Shown here: piece after piece, positions 57,101 to 59,065 of the stretch
Layout of the letters: each line of letters begins with the position of its first letter
Position numbering within the stretch: position 1 is the first letter of the stretch
Source: Chiridota heheva
Lineage: Eukaryota > Echinodermata > Holothuroidea > Apodida > Chiridotidae
NCBI GenBank assembly: GCA_020152595.1
Contig: JAIGNY010003250.1
Location: forward strand, 409,501 to 473,500
Direction of reading: 5' to 3'
DNA: 64,000 nucleotides
Notes under the pieces: generated by a model
Told to the model about the DNA's origin: nothing
Seen by the model: only the letters and a program-made list of their open reading frames with translations
The model's database searches: none
Translations under genes and position numbers: made by a program

Positions 57101-59065
57101 CTATACCGAACCAACTTTGGTTAAATTTGACCATCATATGGTAATTATTGACAAATTTGACCATATTGTGGTCAAATTTGTCATTTCAATTTTGACCAAA
57201 GTTGGTGCGGCTGTTCGGTGCAGATTTGACCATGTTATGTCAAAATTTCACAGTTCCTTTTCTAGAGTTTATAAGAGCGTATATTATTCTGGGGTCCCTA
57301 TAGAATATTCGAAAACACTTTTCCTGCAGCGGATAATCTTTGATATGAATATTCGCATTATCATTTATAACGGTGAATAGCTTCTTTCATTTGACATAAG
57401 ATGGACCTCTGTATTTTCATAATCGAGTTAAAAGTTAAAATTTCCGAAGAATTAGCAAGAAAGATACAGTGACGACACCAGGATTTGATCACAGGGGGAG
57501 GGGGAGCCTGGGAAGGGGAAAGCGAGGGAAAATTTGTCTCATGGGGGGGGGGGGGGGAGGCCTAGAAATTGGACAAAATATGTCACTTTACAATAATTTC
57601 TGGGGGGCAAGTGGGGAAAGCGATTTCGTGGGGGGAGGCGAATGACCCAATGTCCCTTCCCTGCAGAGCCACCACTGAAAAGTTATCCTGCATTTTCGAA
57701 CGAGAGCTCATTTTACAGTGACATAACTGAAACCCAGTAATGGAAATGATAAAGCACATACGGATGGCATTAGAAACGATCATACGGTTGATATGATAAT
57801 GTTATTTCCCAAATCATCTATCAGTCAATACGCAGAATAGACAGCTCTTTCAAGTCATTAGATGGCTAGGAGTTCATAGACCCAAGGATCCCTGCACCAC
57901 GTGGGTAACATGCGATCTCCCTGCCCTTTCCCTTACGGGACAACGGGGGCAAGAAGTGCCCTTTTGGGATTTGTTTTTATTAAAAGCGTTATTTTTGTCC
58001 TTGCTAATAAGAAATAACGGTAACGATACTCAAGAACCTTTTTATGCTAAGAATAACGGTCGTTTTCGACATCAAAAATGTCAGTTCTTTAATTTGTGCC
58101 TCTTCACTTTCAGGTGCATGCTGCATACCCGATATTAAACGCCGCCACTTATTAAAGGTGCCGTCAAGTTCTGGAGTTTCGCCCTCTTTCTCAAGTTTTT
58201 CGCGTGATGAACCTTTAAGGTTAAGATACGAATCCCGTCCCCGTAACAAATGTTAAAATATTCATTTAGATTGGTGTGCACTTCAGCAAACTCGAGCTTG
58301 GATGCCGCGGCACTGAATGAAGGATAATAATTAGATTGAAAAATCGTCTGTAAGTAAATGCTCTCTATTATAGTACTTGTTGTATAATGTTTCGAAGCTG
58401 TACACGCCTATGTTCAATATTTTTTTATTTATGAATTTGGAAATAGAATTGTTTTAAATATCAAAAATCCTGGTCGGTCTTTCGTGCAAGGAAGGATGGG
58501 TATAGGGCCTATGCAAATTTGCAGTGTGGCCCCCATTAGGTTTTTTCATTCAATACCTGTTCAGGGTGTATGAAGGTCAGCGCTCACCCCCATCATCCCC
58601 TCCCCGAGCGAAAACATTGCCATGGTAAATATAGTTTCCATCAAACTTTGCTGCTAATCGGGCAATTTTCGGCAGTTCCTTCAGTTCTACTCAAAATGTC
58701 CGTTTCTTTTACCAAACTTTCCGTCAGTTTGCCAATGTTTTCCATTAAATCTGAATATTTCGCTCAATCTTACTTTCCAAATAGGAAGACACAATGCAAC
58801 TGAGCAGGTGAAAATATTTCATAGAGAGGAAGGGGAGGGGGGTACGTGGTCCCTGCTCCCCGCTTCTTACGCCTCTTTACTTATTATTGAAGCGTGCAAT
58901 GAGAAAATTAAACCTTACCTTTGAAATCCATGGATGAAGTCTTGCCAGAGCAGACAAATTGGTCGTCTCCTTAACTGATATACACCGAGGGCTTTCAACA
59001 TCTCCCTGCAACCATCCACTAATTAGCTTTTTTCCATAAGACTCTGTAATTTTATTGGCAACCAT
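4613..59065 (-). CDS. ACLY-like: ATP-citrate-lyase-like gene, 19 exons, 3' part outside window
   Basis: Nineteen exons join in frame on the minus strand (lengths 147, 126, 162, 92, 80, 131, 119, 211, 130, 116, 96, 107, 53, 116, 105, 224, 82, 111, 131 bp) to give 779 codons plus 2 nt. The product aligns end to end with about the first 800 of 1101 residues of human ACLY, which makes acetyl-CoA and oxaloacetate from citrate, CoA and ATP in the cytosol. Residues 1-246 are the ATP-grasp part, about 247-420 the citrate/CoA part, about 421-470 a short linker lacking the RTASF phosphosite of human ACLY, and 471-779 the succinyl-CoA-synthetase-alpha-like half with phospho-His at 742. The ATP-grasp motifs are intact. 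Citrate contacts and the AEGIPE glutamate are replaced, so citrate lyase activity is doubtful. The citrate-synthase-like C-terminus must lie below position 4613 or outside the window. Membership of the ACLY family is secure; function is not. Confidence 0.93.
4805..5131. repeat. 42-bp minisatellite, about 8 copies
   Basis: The unit contains CACTAGCAATGCTAAAGTTT then TATGCAAATAGATNAGTCATAT, with some truncated units. It lies in intron 18 just upstream of the exon 19 acceptor side. Confidence 0.9.
5132..6160. other. Intron 18 sequence without recognisable feature
   Basis: No exon, RNA gene or clear transposon end seen. Short ORFs here lack any family resemblance. Confidence 0.5.
6165..6545. mobile_element. 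Decayed Harbinger-like MITE copy
   Basis: Aligns along its length with the better preserved element at 62472-62862 (for example AAAATTGAATAAAACAAAGG, AAAATTGATTAAAGGGGCAT, ATTTCTAGCAAATTTT). Its right end, AAAAATCGCTCGCC, keeps part of the terminal repeat, but the left end is lost. CpGs of the other copy are mostly TpG or CpA here. Confidence 0.75.
6815..7067 (-). mobile_element. tRNA-derived SINE (family III) with 5' head array
   Basis: Read on the minus strand, GTGGTCTAGCTGTTATAGCA (A box) and GGTTCAATCCC (B box) form a tRNA-like head followed by a body ending near 6815. Its 5' side, 6959-7067, is a tandem array of about 3.6 copies of a 30-bp unit holding GAAGACCTCCGTGGTCTAAC, i.e. leader plus A box. 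Related copies lie at 21845-22422 and 26225-27017. Confidence 0.82.
7088..7198 (-). CDS. ACLY-like: ACLY-like exon 18
   Basis: Codons 700-736, phase 0 at both ends. [20 protein letters not shown] matches [20 protein letters not shown], and [12 protein letters not shown] matches VCWCIGTCATMF. Acceptor GTTTGCAG, donor GAA|GTAAGT. A SINE-derived array begins about 20 bp into the next intron. Confidence 0.95.
7199..7988. other. Intron 17 sequence without recognisable feature
   Basis: AT-rich intronic sequence upstream of exon 18. No additional coding signal. Confidence 0.5.
7990..8740. repeat. 28-bp minisatellite, about 26 copies
   Basis: The unit contains TGCTAGAGATGTGTTAGTCT then TATGGCAG. 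A scrambled stretch at about 8228-8415 has partial and inserted units; the rest is regular. GTGTTAG and GTGCTAG variants intermix. Confidence 0.95.
8745..9525. repeat. Dispersed repeat, related to 24470-25030
   Basis: GGGATTTGCCTACCGAAAGT and the AAAAGTGGG segments recur inverted at about 24500-24640. The stretch from about 9420 (GAAACAAAACAGACAT to CAATAGGGCAC) recurs directly at about 24908-25020. It is therefore a composite interspersed repeat, with one part inverted between the copies. No transposase is visible. Confidence 0.7.
9530..10580. repeat. About 46-bp minisatellite, roughly 23 copies
   Basis: The unit contains CCCTGAATTCCCTCCACCAC, CCGTGATTCCTTGTTTTTT and a C-rich spacer of variable length. 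Long ORFs on either strand are by-products of the repeat. It begins about 128 bp past the exon 17 donor. Confidence 0.95.
10719..10800 (-). CDS. ACLY-like: ACLY-like exon 17
   Basis: Completes Arg672 and codes 673-699. [20 protein letters not shown] matches [20 protein letters not shown], and the exon ends SFILIGE, matching MIVVLGE. Acceptor TTCCATATAG, donor GAG|GTGTGT. Confidence 0.93.
10801..11711. other. Intron 16, no recognisable feature
   Basis: 911 bp between exons 16 and 17, one of the few introns free of arrays. No coding or RNA signal seen. Confidence 0.55.
11712..11935 (-). CDS. ACLY-like: ACLY-like exon 16
   Basis: Residues 598-671 plus two bases of 672, the longest exon. [18 protein letters not shown] matches RPGSVAYVSRSGGMSNEL, and [15 protein letters not shown] matches TTDGVYEGVAIGGDR. 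Human TVGGIKPGCFKIGNTGG is replaced by a longer, unrelated stretch ([19 protein letters not shown] then LGDIGG), changing the loop next to the active-site phosphate. Donor AAG|GTAAGA. Confidence 0.94.
11955..12267. mobile_element. Long-inverted-repeat MITE, truncated copy (inverted)
   Basis: Starts GGATTAGTTCAGGGGTTAAG and continues GAGGACTTCAAAAGAAACAA. Inner sequence (CATTGGATATGTCAGGAAAG) is the reverse complement of the same part of the copy at 30343-30919, so this copy points the other way. It is cut off where the 24-bp minisatellite starts. Confidence 0.8.
12268..12772. repeat. 24-bp minisatellite, about 21 copies
   Basis: The unit is close to CCACATGGCATCCCACC plus ATATGTC. The same unit appears reverse-complemented at 14262-14532, on the other side of exon 15. 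Confidence 0.93.
12770..13644. repeat. 16-bp minisatellite, about 55 copies
   Basis: The unit is AATTAAGATCATGTAC with ATCATG/ATAATG and GTAC/GTGC variants. It ends about 48 bp past the exon 15 donor. Confidence 0.97.
13693..13797 (-). CDS. ACLY-like: ACLY-like exon 15 (catalytic Glu replaced)
   Basis: Codons 563-597, phase 0 at both ends. [13 protein letters not shown] matches KADQKGVTIIGPA. The preceding motif, IIAEGIPE in human ACLY (TEGIP in succinyl-CoA synthetase), reads MMVGHIPL, so catalytic Glu599 aligns with Gly571. The exon lies between two inverted 24-bp-unit arrays, and a 16-bp array begins about 50 bp past the donor GTT|GTAAGT. Confidence 0.93.
14005..14205 (-). mobile_element. 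tRNA-derived SINE (family IV)
   Basis: On the minus strand GTGGCTCAGCAGTTAAGGAA (A box) and GTTCGATTCCTG (B box) head a body with CTTGAGCAAGACACTTCACT, CAGCTGTAAAAGGAGTACC and GACCTGTGATGGACTGGTGT. A decayed copy sits at 28390-28622, and the same head type heads the array at 32925. Confidence 0.85.
14262..14532. repeat. 24-bp minisatellite, about 11 copies (inverted relative to 12268)
   Basis: The unit GACAGAGGGTGGGATGGCAY plus GTGG is, reverse-complemented, nearly the unit of the array at 12268-12772. Confidence 0.95.
14700..14995 (+). mobile_element. LINE-type 3' tail with ATT microsatellite
   Basis: GTACAGTGCATTGAGACTGT then AATGCACTATATAAAG and an (ATT)n tail have the form of CR1/L2-group 3' ends. 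No coding part is left. Confidence 0.55.
15380..15495 (-). CDS. ACLY-like: ACLY-like exon 14
   Basis: Residues 524-562. [20 protein letters not shown] aligns with [20 protein letters not shown]. Human FASLRSAYDST, part of the phosphate/CoA pocket, is [11 protein letters not shown] here. Acceptor CGTTTGCAG, donor CAG|GTTTGT. Confidence 0.92.
15496..15868. other. Intron 13 sequence without recognisable feature
   Basis: Short AT-rich stretch upstream of exon 14; only the acceptor region is recognised. Confidence 0.5.
15870..17115. repeat. About 20-bp minisatellite, about 60 copies
   Basis: The unit is close to CCCCTACAACTGCTCCAAAG. The 5' part (to about 16460) is regular, with a higher-order pattern of about 180 bp (near-identical blocks starting about 16010 and 16200). 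The 3' part is diverged. Confidence 0.93.
17157..17585. repeat. 17-bp minisatellite made of 5' splice sites, about 25 copies
   Basis: The plus-strand unit is ACTCACCTGGGATGGCC. On the sense (minus) strand it reads CCATCCCAGGTGAGTGG, i.e. the last bases of exon 13 and its donor CAG|GTGAGT. The array starts inside exon 13 and runs into intron 13. Reading past the true donor meets a TGA at once, because frame GGT GAG TGA follows. Confidence 0.96.
17574..17626 (-). CDS. ACLY-like: ACLY-like exon 13, 53-bp microexon
   Basis: Completes Ser506, codes 507-523 ([17 protein letters not shown]) and gives the first base of Val524. [15 protein letters not shown] aligns with QKFYWGHKEILIPV of human ACLY. 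Only this segment restores the phase between exons 12 and 14, which are otherwise incompatible. Acceptor TTTTTTAG. The donor CCAG|GTGAGT is the first unit of a 17-bp tandem array that continues through about 17157, so the true splice site is followed by some two dozen look-alikes. Confidence 0.9.
18143..18181. repeat. CAC repeat and A-run
   Basis: CACCACCACC followed by about 38 A on the plus strand, inside the decayed LINE (reads as poly-T in its own orientation). It may mark the A-tail of a separate plus-strand retroposition. Confidence 0.7.
18182..20690 (-). pseudogene. Decayed CR1/Rex1-type LINE (endonuclease end and reverse transcriptase)
   Basis: Read on the minus strand from 20690: [14 protein letters not shown] (end of the AP-endonuclease), then about 19472-19825 with [15 protein letters not shown] and [20 protein letters not shown] (RT fingers), then [35 protein letters not shown] and the catalytic box [11 protein letters not shown] near 19070, and [11 protein letters not shown] to [11 protein letters not shown] at 18660-18870. 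In-frame stops and frameshifts break it in many places, and the 5' half is missing. Non-autonomous relic in intron 12. Confidence 0.93.
18868..18962. mobile_element. Short insertion inside the LINE
   Basis: About 95 bp of A/T-rich sequence (TGTATATTGTATATTATTGT, AATAAATAAAGATTTAAAG) separates [10 protein letters not shown] from [11 protein letters not shown], two segments adjacent in intact RTs. It looks like the 3' tail of another retroelement. Confidence 0.65.
20700..21685. other. Intron 12 sequence without recognisable feature
   Basis: No exon signal is found here and none is needed, because exon 13 accounts for the protein gap. Confidence 0.5.
21686..21792 (-). CDS. ACLY-like: ACLY-like exon 12 (start of second half)
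   Basis: Codons 471-505 plus two bases of 506. [20 protein letters not shown] matches [20 protein letters not shown] of human ACLY. Human WGMQTR before it is NMMPL here. Acceptor GTACGCACAG, donor CAG|GTAAGC. Confidence 0.94.
21845..22422 (-). mobile_element. tRNA-derived SINE (family III) with 13-fold amplified tRNA 5' half
   Basis: The body at 21845-21966 (B box GGATTCAATCCC on the minus strand) is preceded, 5' in its own orientation, by 13 copies of a 35-bp unit reading TGGTCTAGCGGTCATAGCAT then CAGCTTAGCATGCTG. That unit is exactly the D-arm/anticodon-arm half of the tRNA-like head, so the locus carries 13 A-box sequences and one B box. Confidence 0.9.
22848..23480. repeat. 38-bp minisatellite, about 17 copies
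   Basis: The unit contains GGTTTGAGGGGGAAACTGGC then CTAGCCCCTGAAAGATGT. G-run length varies from 3 to 9. Confidence 0.95.
23911..24305. repeat. 30-bp minisatellite, 13 copies
   Basis: The unit is TTTACATGTATGTCTGAAGT plus TCAAATATGA. It ends about 20 bp past the exon 11 donor. Because 30 is divisible by 3 and the unit lacks stops on both strands, it makes long overlapping ORFs on both strands that are not genes. Confidence 0.95.
24326..24421 (-). CDS. ACLY-like: ACLY-like exon 11 (linker)
   Basis: Codons 439-470. It is polar and low in complexity ([20 protein letters not shown]), as expected of the linker between the two ACLY halves, and ends EIFTKYTQ, matching the human LFSRHTK that starts the second half. 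The acceptor is a tandem CAGCAG (24422 or 24419), so inclusion of Gln439 may alternate. Donor CAG|GTAAGA. Confidence 0.83.
24470..25030. repeat. Dispersed repeat, related to 8745-9525
   Basis: 24500-24640 is the reverse complement of about 8910-9080, and 24908-25020 matches 9420-9520 directly. See the entry at 8745. Confidence 0.65.
25330..25445 (-). CDS. ACLY-like: ACLY-like exon 10 (end of N-terminal half)
   Basis: Residues 400-438. [20 protein letters not shown] corresponds to [20 protein letters not shown] of human ACLY, after which the linker starts. The donor AAT|GTAAAT is the weakest of the set; I chose it because it alone keeps the frame into exon 11. Confidence 0.82.
25446..26220. 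other. Intron 9 sequence with internal near-repeat
   Basis: About 25401-25600 and 25600-25700 share AAATGCCTG-type and GGATCCAAA segments, suggesting an old duplication. No gene seen. Confidence 0.4.
26225..27017 (-). mobile_element. tRNA-derived SINE (family III) with 5' head array of 56-bp units
   Basis: The minus-strand body at 26225-26363 has B box GGGTTCGATTTC and matches the 6.8-kb and 21.9-kb copies (CACAATTGGTTTATCAAACG). Its 5' side is an array of about 12 copies of a 56-bp unit with GAAGACCTCCATGGTCTAGC, the leader and A box, plus AT-rich filler (AAATTGTTTATTTGTGT). Confidence 0.85.
27079..27368. repeat. About 72-bp tandem repeat, 4 copies
   Basis: The unit contains AATACTTGGAGATATTGTAA, GAAGCTAATTATTGTACACA and CCAGGGGTGTAGG. 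The last feature resembles the CAGGGGCGTAGGAA end of a hAT-type element, which continues at 27357. Confidence 0.93.
27357..27765. mobile_element. Decayed hAT-like element
   Basis: Starts CAGGGGCGTAGGAAGGGTCA. The interior has repeated TTTTCTGGAAATTTTGGCCA-like tracts and a C-rich end near 27725-27755. The right end is not certain. Similar G/C-run plus AAATTTCC interiors occur at 51.17, 54.0 and 56.5 kb. Confidence 0.5.
27766..28389. other. Intron 9 sequence without recognisable feature
   Basis: Two stretches (about 28060-28110 and 28280-28345, TTTAACTTCCTTTGTAAA and TTTCACTTCCTTTGTAAA followed by GAAAAAGTTGATGGTA) repeat imperfectly, 220 bp apart. Otherwise nothing is seen. Confidence 0.45.
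28390..28622 (-). mobile_element. tRNA-derived SINE (family IV), decayed
   Basis: On the minus strand GTTCAGTGGTCATAAGGAGT heads a body with CAGCTGTAAAATGATGAAAC and GACCTGCGATGAACTGTTGT, matching the 14.0-kb copy. The B box is degraded (TTTGACCCC). Confidence 0.75.
28657..29204. repeat. 21-bp minisatellite, 26 copies
   Basis: The unit is GGACCCTTTCATAGACATTTA. Units nearest exon 9 (from about 29070) read TTACGACC, while the others read TTAGGACC, so variants are sorted along the array. It ends about 45 bp past the exon 9 donor. Confidence 0.97.
29250..29379 (-). CDS. ACLY-like: ACLY-like exon 9 (loss of citrate Arg)
   Basis: Codons 357-399 plus one base of 400. [19 protein letters not shown] aligns with VTIFVRRGGPNYQEGLRVM of human ACLY. 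The first Arg is kept, but the citrate-binding Arg379 is Ser380 here, and the RGGPNYQ motif is gone. Acceptor GGTCCACAG, donor TTAG|GTAATT. A 21-bp minisatellite begins about 45 bp past the donor. Confidence 0.92.
29380..29986. other. Intron 8, no recognisable feature
   Basis: 607 bp, array-free. ORFs within it lack similarity to known families as far as I can judge. Confidence 0.5.
29987..30197 (-). CDS. ACLY-like: ACLY-like exon 8 (citrate-site region, altered)
   Basis: Residues 286-356, the second-longest exon. [20 protein letters not shown] matches [20 protein letters not shown], and [11 protein letters not shown] matches REKHPDGKILI. The next segment, GGSIANFT in human (citrate-binding Ser343, Asn346, Thr348), reads [10 protein letters not shown], with those three positions aligned to Gln340, Asp343 and Leu345. 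Donor CAG|GTAAAT. Confidence 0.93.
30343..30919. mobile_element. Long-inverted-repeat MITE, full copy (577 bp)
   Basis: The left end, GAAGGATTACTTCAGTGGTC then AAGCAAGTGTGTCTTATATG, is matched by the reverse complement of the right end (ACTTGCTTGACCCCTGACCT, AATCCTTC). The inverted repeats extend about 170 bp inward (AGAGGAATTCAAAAGAAACA and TGTTTCTTTTGAAGTCCTCT). No coding capacity. Other copies are at 11955, 34740 and 41368. Confidence 0.9.
30920..31557. other. Intron 7 sequence without recognisable feature
   Basis: AT-rich, with no exon or transposon end recognised. Confidence 0.5.
31558..32304. repeat. 21-bp minisatellite, about 35 copies
   Basis: The unit is GCAAATGATCACTTTCCCCTT, with 20-22 bp length variants and CATGCAAA/TTGCCAATG variants. 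Each unit holds TGATCA. The array runs straight into the LINE fragment at 32305. Confidence 0.96.
32305..32657 (+). pseudogene. 3' fragment of a LINE reverse transcriptase ORF
   Basis: The plus-strand frame ending in a TAG at 32655-32657 contains [20 protein letters not shown] and [18 protein letters not shown], the C-terminal zone of endonuclease/RT polyproteins (typical form: N.SW..H.TN..L, then the RRL...GH stretch). Only about 115 codons remain, with no RT catalytic motifs. The upstream in-frame continuation is minisatellite, not gene. Confidence 0.75.
32767..32885 (-). CDS. ACLY-like: ACLY-like exon 7 (CoA-ligase core)
   Basis: Codons 247-285 plus two bases of 286. [20 protein letters not shown] aligns with human [20 protein letters not shown]. 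The following AS of the human GGGAS turn is IS here. Acceptor TTTACAG, donor GG|GTAAGA. Confidence 0.94.
32925..33960 (+). mobile_element. tRNA-derived SINE head amplified about 19-fold, with single 3' part
   Basis: About 19 copies of a 44-bp unit (GGCTCAGTGGCTAAGGAGTC, ATGCTTGTACGCACC, ATTTACAGA) end in one copy that continues to AGAACCAGGTTCAATATTCC, a B box, and a further body to about 33960. The unit is the tRNA-like 5' half of SINE family IV. It begins about 40 bp upstream of the exon 7 acceptor. Confidence 0.88.
33961..34738. other. Intron 6 sequence, purine-rich part
   Basis: 34130-34680 is G/A-rich on the plus strand (GGGGTGGGAGG-type runs) without tandem order. No gene found. Confidence 0.45.
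34740..35185. mobile_element. Long-inverted-repeat MITE, partial copy
   Basis: Starts AAAGGATTACTTCCAAGCAA, keeps the inner sequence of the 30.3-kb copy in the same orientation, and ends inside the right inverted repeat (GATACCAAAGTTTAAACC). Confidence 0.82.
35610..35740 (-). CDS. ACLY-like: ACLY-like exon 6 (end of ATP-grasp)
   Basis: Residues 203-246. [15 protein letters not shown] matches KDGVYVLDLAAKVD with the second Mg2+ ligand (Asp) kept. KWGEVEW and CGREPFPE match KWGDIEF and FGREAYPE. Acceptor TTCTTAG, donor GAG|GTAAGT. Confidence 0.95.
35815..36000. repeat. Dispersed repeat, uninterrupted copy
   Basis: GAGACGTAAGACAAGTAATA, ATATTGTTGGACTATTCAAC and GGTTTATGATGAGC recur around the hAT-like insertion at 39835-40430, where the same sequence is split. 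Confidence 0.75.
36050..36320 (+). mobile_element. tRNA-derived SINE (family II)
   Basis: The tRNA-like head has A box GGTGTAGCGGTTATCATACA and B box GGGTTCAGACC (resembling tRNA-Val). The body holds AACTGGTTATCAAAGGCCGT, CATCCGGGTCGTATTAAGCG and GTCATTGTAATTGTGTGTTC. A close copy lies inverted at 38768-39058. Confidence 0.9.
36321..37045. other. Intron 5 sequence, GT microsatellite
   Basis: (GT)n at about 36550-36568. The stretch to about 36800 ends TTGAATAAATGTTTGAATCC, like a retroelement 3' end. No coding part recognised. Confidence 0.5.
37054..37250. mobile_element. Possible hAT-like MITE, 197 bp
   Basis: An exact 8-bp duplication CAAGTGCA flanks it (37046-37053, 37251-37258). The left end CAGCGGCAACGCTACGGG is hAT-like; the matching right motif TGTCGCCACTG stops 8 bp short of the duplication, so the right border is uncertain. 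Confidence 0.5.
37960..38300. repeat. Imperfect tandem repeat, about 95-bp units
   Basis: About three copies of a segment with CCACCACCTCATACAATCTA, CCAACTGAAATGTA and GAAAATTCATCACTACCTTC. The SINE pair at 38301-39058 interrupts this sequence; CTACCACC/CGCCTTCT-like text resumes between and after them. Confidence 0.75.
38301..38741 (-). mobile_element. tRNA-derived SINE (family I), complete with ATT tail
   Basis: On the minus strand GGTAGCTCAGTTGGTAGAGC (A box) and GGTTCACCCCCGG (B box) head a conserved middle (GCCGTCGGTCCCGATGGTAG, CTGGTTCTCTGAACACTATT). A 3' tail with TTGTAAAGCATCATGAATAT, GGGCGCTATACAAAATAATT and (ACT/ATT)n completes it. The tail resembles the 3' end of the L2-like LINE at 52.2 kb. 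Confidence 0.92.
38768..39058 (-). mobile_element. tRNA-derived SINE (family II), second copy
   Basis: Reverse complement of 36050-36320 with few changes (GGTGTAGCAGTTATCATACC head, GGGTTCAAGCC B box, GTCCGGGTCGTATTAAGCGT body). This copy's B box is closer to consensus and it has more CpGs than the plus-strand copy. Confidence 0.92.
39059..39834. other. Intron 5 sequence without recognisable feature
   Basis: No exon or mobile-element end recognised. Confidence 0.45.
39835..40430. repeat. Dispersed repeat split by a hAT-like insertion
   Basis: 39835-39916 and 40336-40430 together match 35815-36000. The element at 39917-40335 separates them. Confidence 0.75.
39917..40335. mobile_element. hAT-like MITE, 419 bp, with exact 8-bp target duplication
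   Basis: Flanked by GTTGACGA (39909-39916 and 40336-40343). The ends read CATAGGAAGC and, reverse-complemented, CAGGGGTGCATAGAAGC, so the left end has probably lost a few bases of CAGGGGCGTAGGAAGC. A relative without clear ends lies at 42095-42425 (shared GTTTTGGGCTCACT and ATTTTATCTACAGA). Confidence 0.82.
40470..41085. repeat. 13-bp minisatellite, about 46 copies in two blocks
   Basis: The unit is CACCTCTCATTGC up to about 40757 and CACCTCTCATTGA from there on, a sharp switch between two homogenised blocks. It ends about 163 bp past the exon 5 donor. Confidence 0.97.
41249..41328 (-). CDS. ACLY-like: ACLY-like exon 5 (metal-binding LEINPL)
   Basis: Completes codon 176, codes 177-202 and gives the first base of 203. 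[14 protein letters not shown] matches YEDLYFTYLEINPL of human ACLY, including the Asn that coordinates Mg2+ in ATP-grasp enzymes. Donor TTAG|GTAAGT. Confidence 0.95.
41368..41945. mobile_element. Long-inverted-repeat MITE, full copy (578 bp)
   Basis: Left TTAAAGGTTTAGTTCAGTGG, right CTAAACTAATCCTTTTAA, with inverted arms of about 170 bp and the same inner sequence as at 30343-30919. TTAA at both borders may be part of the target site. Confidence 0.9.
42095..42425. mobile_element. Relative of the 39.9-kb hAT-like MITE
   Basis: Shares AAAAGTGCCCTTTAATTGCT, GGGATGAATGTGTCCCCATC and GTTTTGGGCTCACTTATTTT with 40040-40290. Borders are unclear. Confidence 0.65.
42665..48095. repeat. 26-bp minisatellite, about 5.4 kb, roughly 200 copies
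   Basis: The unit is AATAATAGAACAACCTTTCT plus GCGAGG, GCAAGG or GCAAAG. Two regular flanks (to about 44150 and from about 47100) enclose a middle with many truncated, fused or indel-bearing units. The minus frames contain no stop in the unit, so ORFs of up to 1053 codons arise whose peptides repeat every 26 residues ([20 protein letters not shown]); these are not genes. Intron 4. Confidence 0.97.
48096..50258. other. Intron 4 sequence without recognisable feature
   Basis: AT-rich. The stretch 49700-50180 carries three loose repeats (AAAATATGATAG/ATGATGGAAAA plus TTTTGATTGGAAAAAT-like text with CCAG.AATACG), probably an old tandem element. No exon found. Confidence 0.45.
50260..50592 (+). 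mobile_element. tRNA-derived SINE (family I), 3'-truncated
   Basis: The head GGTAGCTCAGTCAGCTGAGC (A box) and AGTTCGAGTCCAACG (B box) is followed by TGGCGCTCACCGTCTTTCGG, GTCGTCGGTTCCGATGGTAG and TGGTTCTCTGAACACTTCTC, matching the copy at 38301-38741. It lies about 100 bp from the exon 4 donor side. Confidence 0.9.
50688..50779 (-). CDS. ACLY-like: ACLY-like exon 4
   Basis: Codons 146-175 and two bases of codon 176. It begins AQRLHVPL, matching human AQKLLVGV, and runs through a variable helix. Conservation is weak, but the acceptor (CTTTACTCAG), the donor (GA|GTAAGT) and the phase fit both neighbours. Confidence 0.85.
50780..51878. other. Intron 3 sequence, decayed repeat
   Basis: 51170-51410 consists of drifting GGTAAATTT/GGAAAATTTC-like 20-30-bp pieces, similar to the interiors at 27.5, 54.1 and 56.5 kb. 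Nothing else recognised. Confidence 0.45.
51880..53016. repeat. 26-bp minisatellite split by a LINE
   Basis: The unit is GTAATGCATGACGTGATGAC plus AGGTTA, about 11 copies at 51880-52167 and about 7 more at 52832-53016. In the first block a four-unit higher-order pattern (AGGTTA, AGTTTA, AAGCATG, GATAGATTA variants) repeats. Confidence 0.95.
52165..52831 (-). pseudogene. L2-like LINE, 3' fragment with intact RT C-terminus
   Basis: The minus-strand frame from about 52820 to a TAG at 52466-52468 reads [57 protein letters not shown], the conserved C-terminal domain of L2/CR1-group RT proteins, without stops. The 3' UTR follows (TTTGTAAAGCGCCAAGAGCC, GGCGCTGTAGAAGTTG) and ends in (AAT)n at 52167-52184. 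5'-truncated; the RT catalytic part is absent. Confidence 0.9.
53085..53165 (-). mobile_element. SINE family I fragment
   Basis: On the minus strand GTTCTCTGAACACTTCTCGA and CACTTTCCATTCTGGCAAA match the central/3' part of the 50.3-kb SINE. The head is missing. Confidence 0.7.
53245..53406 (-). CDS. ACLY-like: ACLY-like exon 3 (ATP-grasp)
   Basis: Codons 92-145, phase 0 at both ends. [11 protein letters not shown] corresponds to the human FLIEPFVPHSQ strand, and the exon ends with [11 protein letters not shown], matching GGVDVGDVDAK. Donor AAG|GTAAGC. Confidence 0.95.
53508..54564. mobile_element. hAT-like non-autonomous element, 1057 bp
   Basis: Left CAGTGGAGTACTGGT and, reverse-complemented, right CAGCGGCGTAATTGGT. 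It is flanked by CATCAATA (53500-53507) and AATCAATA (54565-54572), 7 of 8 identical. The interior has G-runs (53527-53536, 54003-54031, 54440-54455) and decayed AAATTTCC repeats at 54060-54300. No transposase seen. Confidence 0.68.
54573..55362. other. Intron 2 sequence, ATTC microsatellite
   Basis: (ATTC)n/(TCAT)n at about 55120-55152. GGCTACACCACTG at 54933-54943 looks like another hAT right end without a clear partner. No gene. Confidence 0.45.
55363..55488 (-). CDS. ACLY-like: ACLY-like exon 2 (ATP-grasp)
   Basis: Codons 50-91, phase 0 at both ends. [17 protein letters not shown] is nearly identical to the ACLY nucleotide-binding loop (human LVVKPDQLIKRRGKLGL), so the Lys and Arg residues that hold ATP are kept. 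Acceptor TTTTATCAG, donor GAG|GTATAC. Confidence 0.95.
55560..55723. mobile_element. hAT-like MITE, 164 bp
   Basis: Left CAGGCCCATAGCCAGC; right GTCGTGGCTAACGGATGG. Flanks are TTGGCAAA (55552-55559) and TTGACAAA (55724-55731). The C/G-rich interior is like the other members. Confidence 0.65.
55724..57050. other. Intron 1 sequence, decayed repeats
   Basis: 56305-56400 is C/T-rich, and 56460-56690 is built of drifting AAAGAAAATTTCC-like pieces ending in a G-run (about 56661-56676). No exon. Confidence 0.45.
57055..57280. mobile_element. Fold-back MITE, about 220 bp
   Basis: Left arm AAAAAGGGAATGGTTAAATT, GACCATAACATGGTCAA, ACCGAACCAACTTTGGT; the right arm is its reverse complement with few changes (TTGACCAAAGTTGGT, TTCGGTGCAGATTTGACCAT, TTCCTTTTCTAGA). 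TTGACCAT-ATGGTCAA short palindromes recur inside. Confidence 0.82.
57467..57677. mobile_element. hAT-like MITE, 211 bp
   Basis: Starts CAGTGACGACACC and ends GAGCCACCACTG. Flanks GAAAGATA/AAAAGTTA agree at 6 of 8 positions. Interior G-run of about 15 at 57544-57559. Confidence 0.6.
57678..58918. other. Intron 1 sequence without recognisable feature
   Basis: No exon, RNA or clear element. Donor-proximal part of intron 1. Confidence 0.5.
58919..59065 (-). CDS. ACLY-like: ACLY-like exon 1 (start codon)
   Basis: Codons 1-49. The ATG at 59065 has A at -3 and G at +4, a good animal start context, and the upstream reading is not ACLY-like. [11 protein letters not shown] and LHPWISK match the N-terminal ATP-grasp lead-in of ACLY (human has GKELLYKFI and DHPWL). 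The donor reads CAAAG|GTAAGG, phase 0. The 5' UTR begins upstream, but its extent cannot be told. Confidence 0.88.
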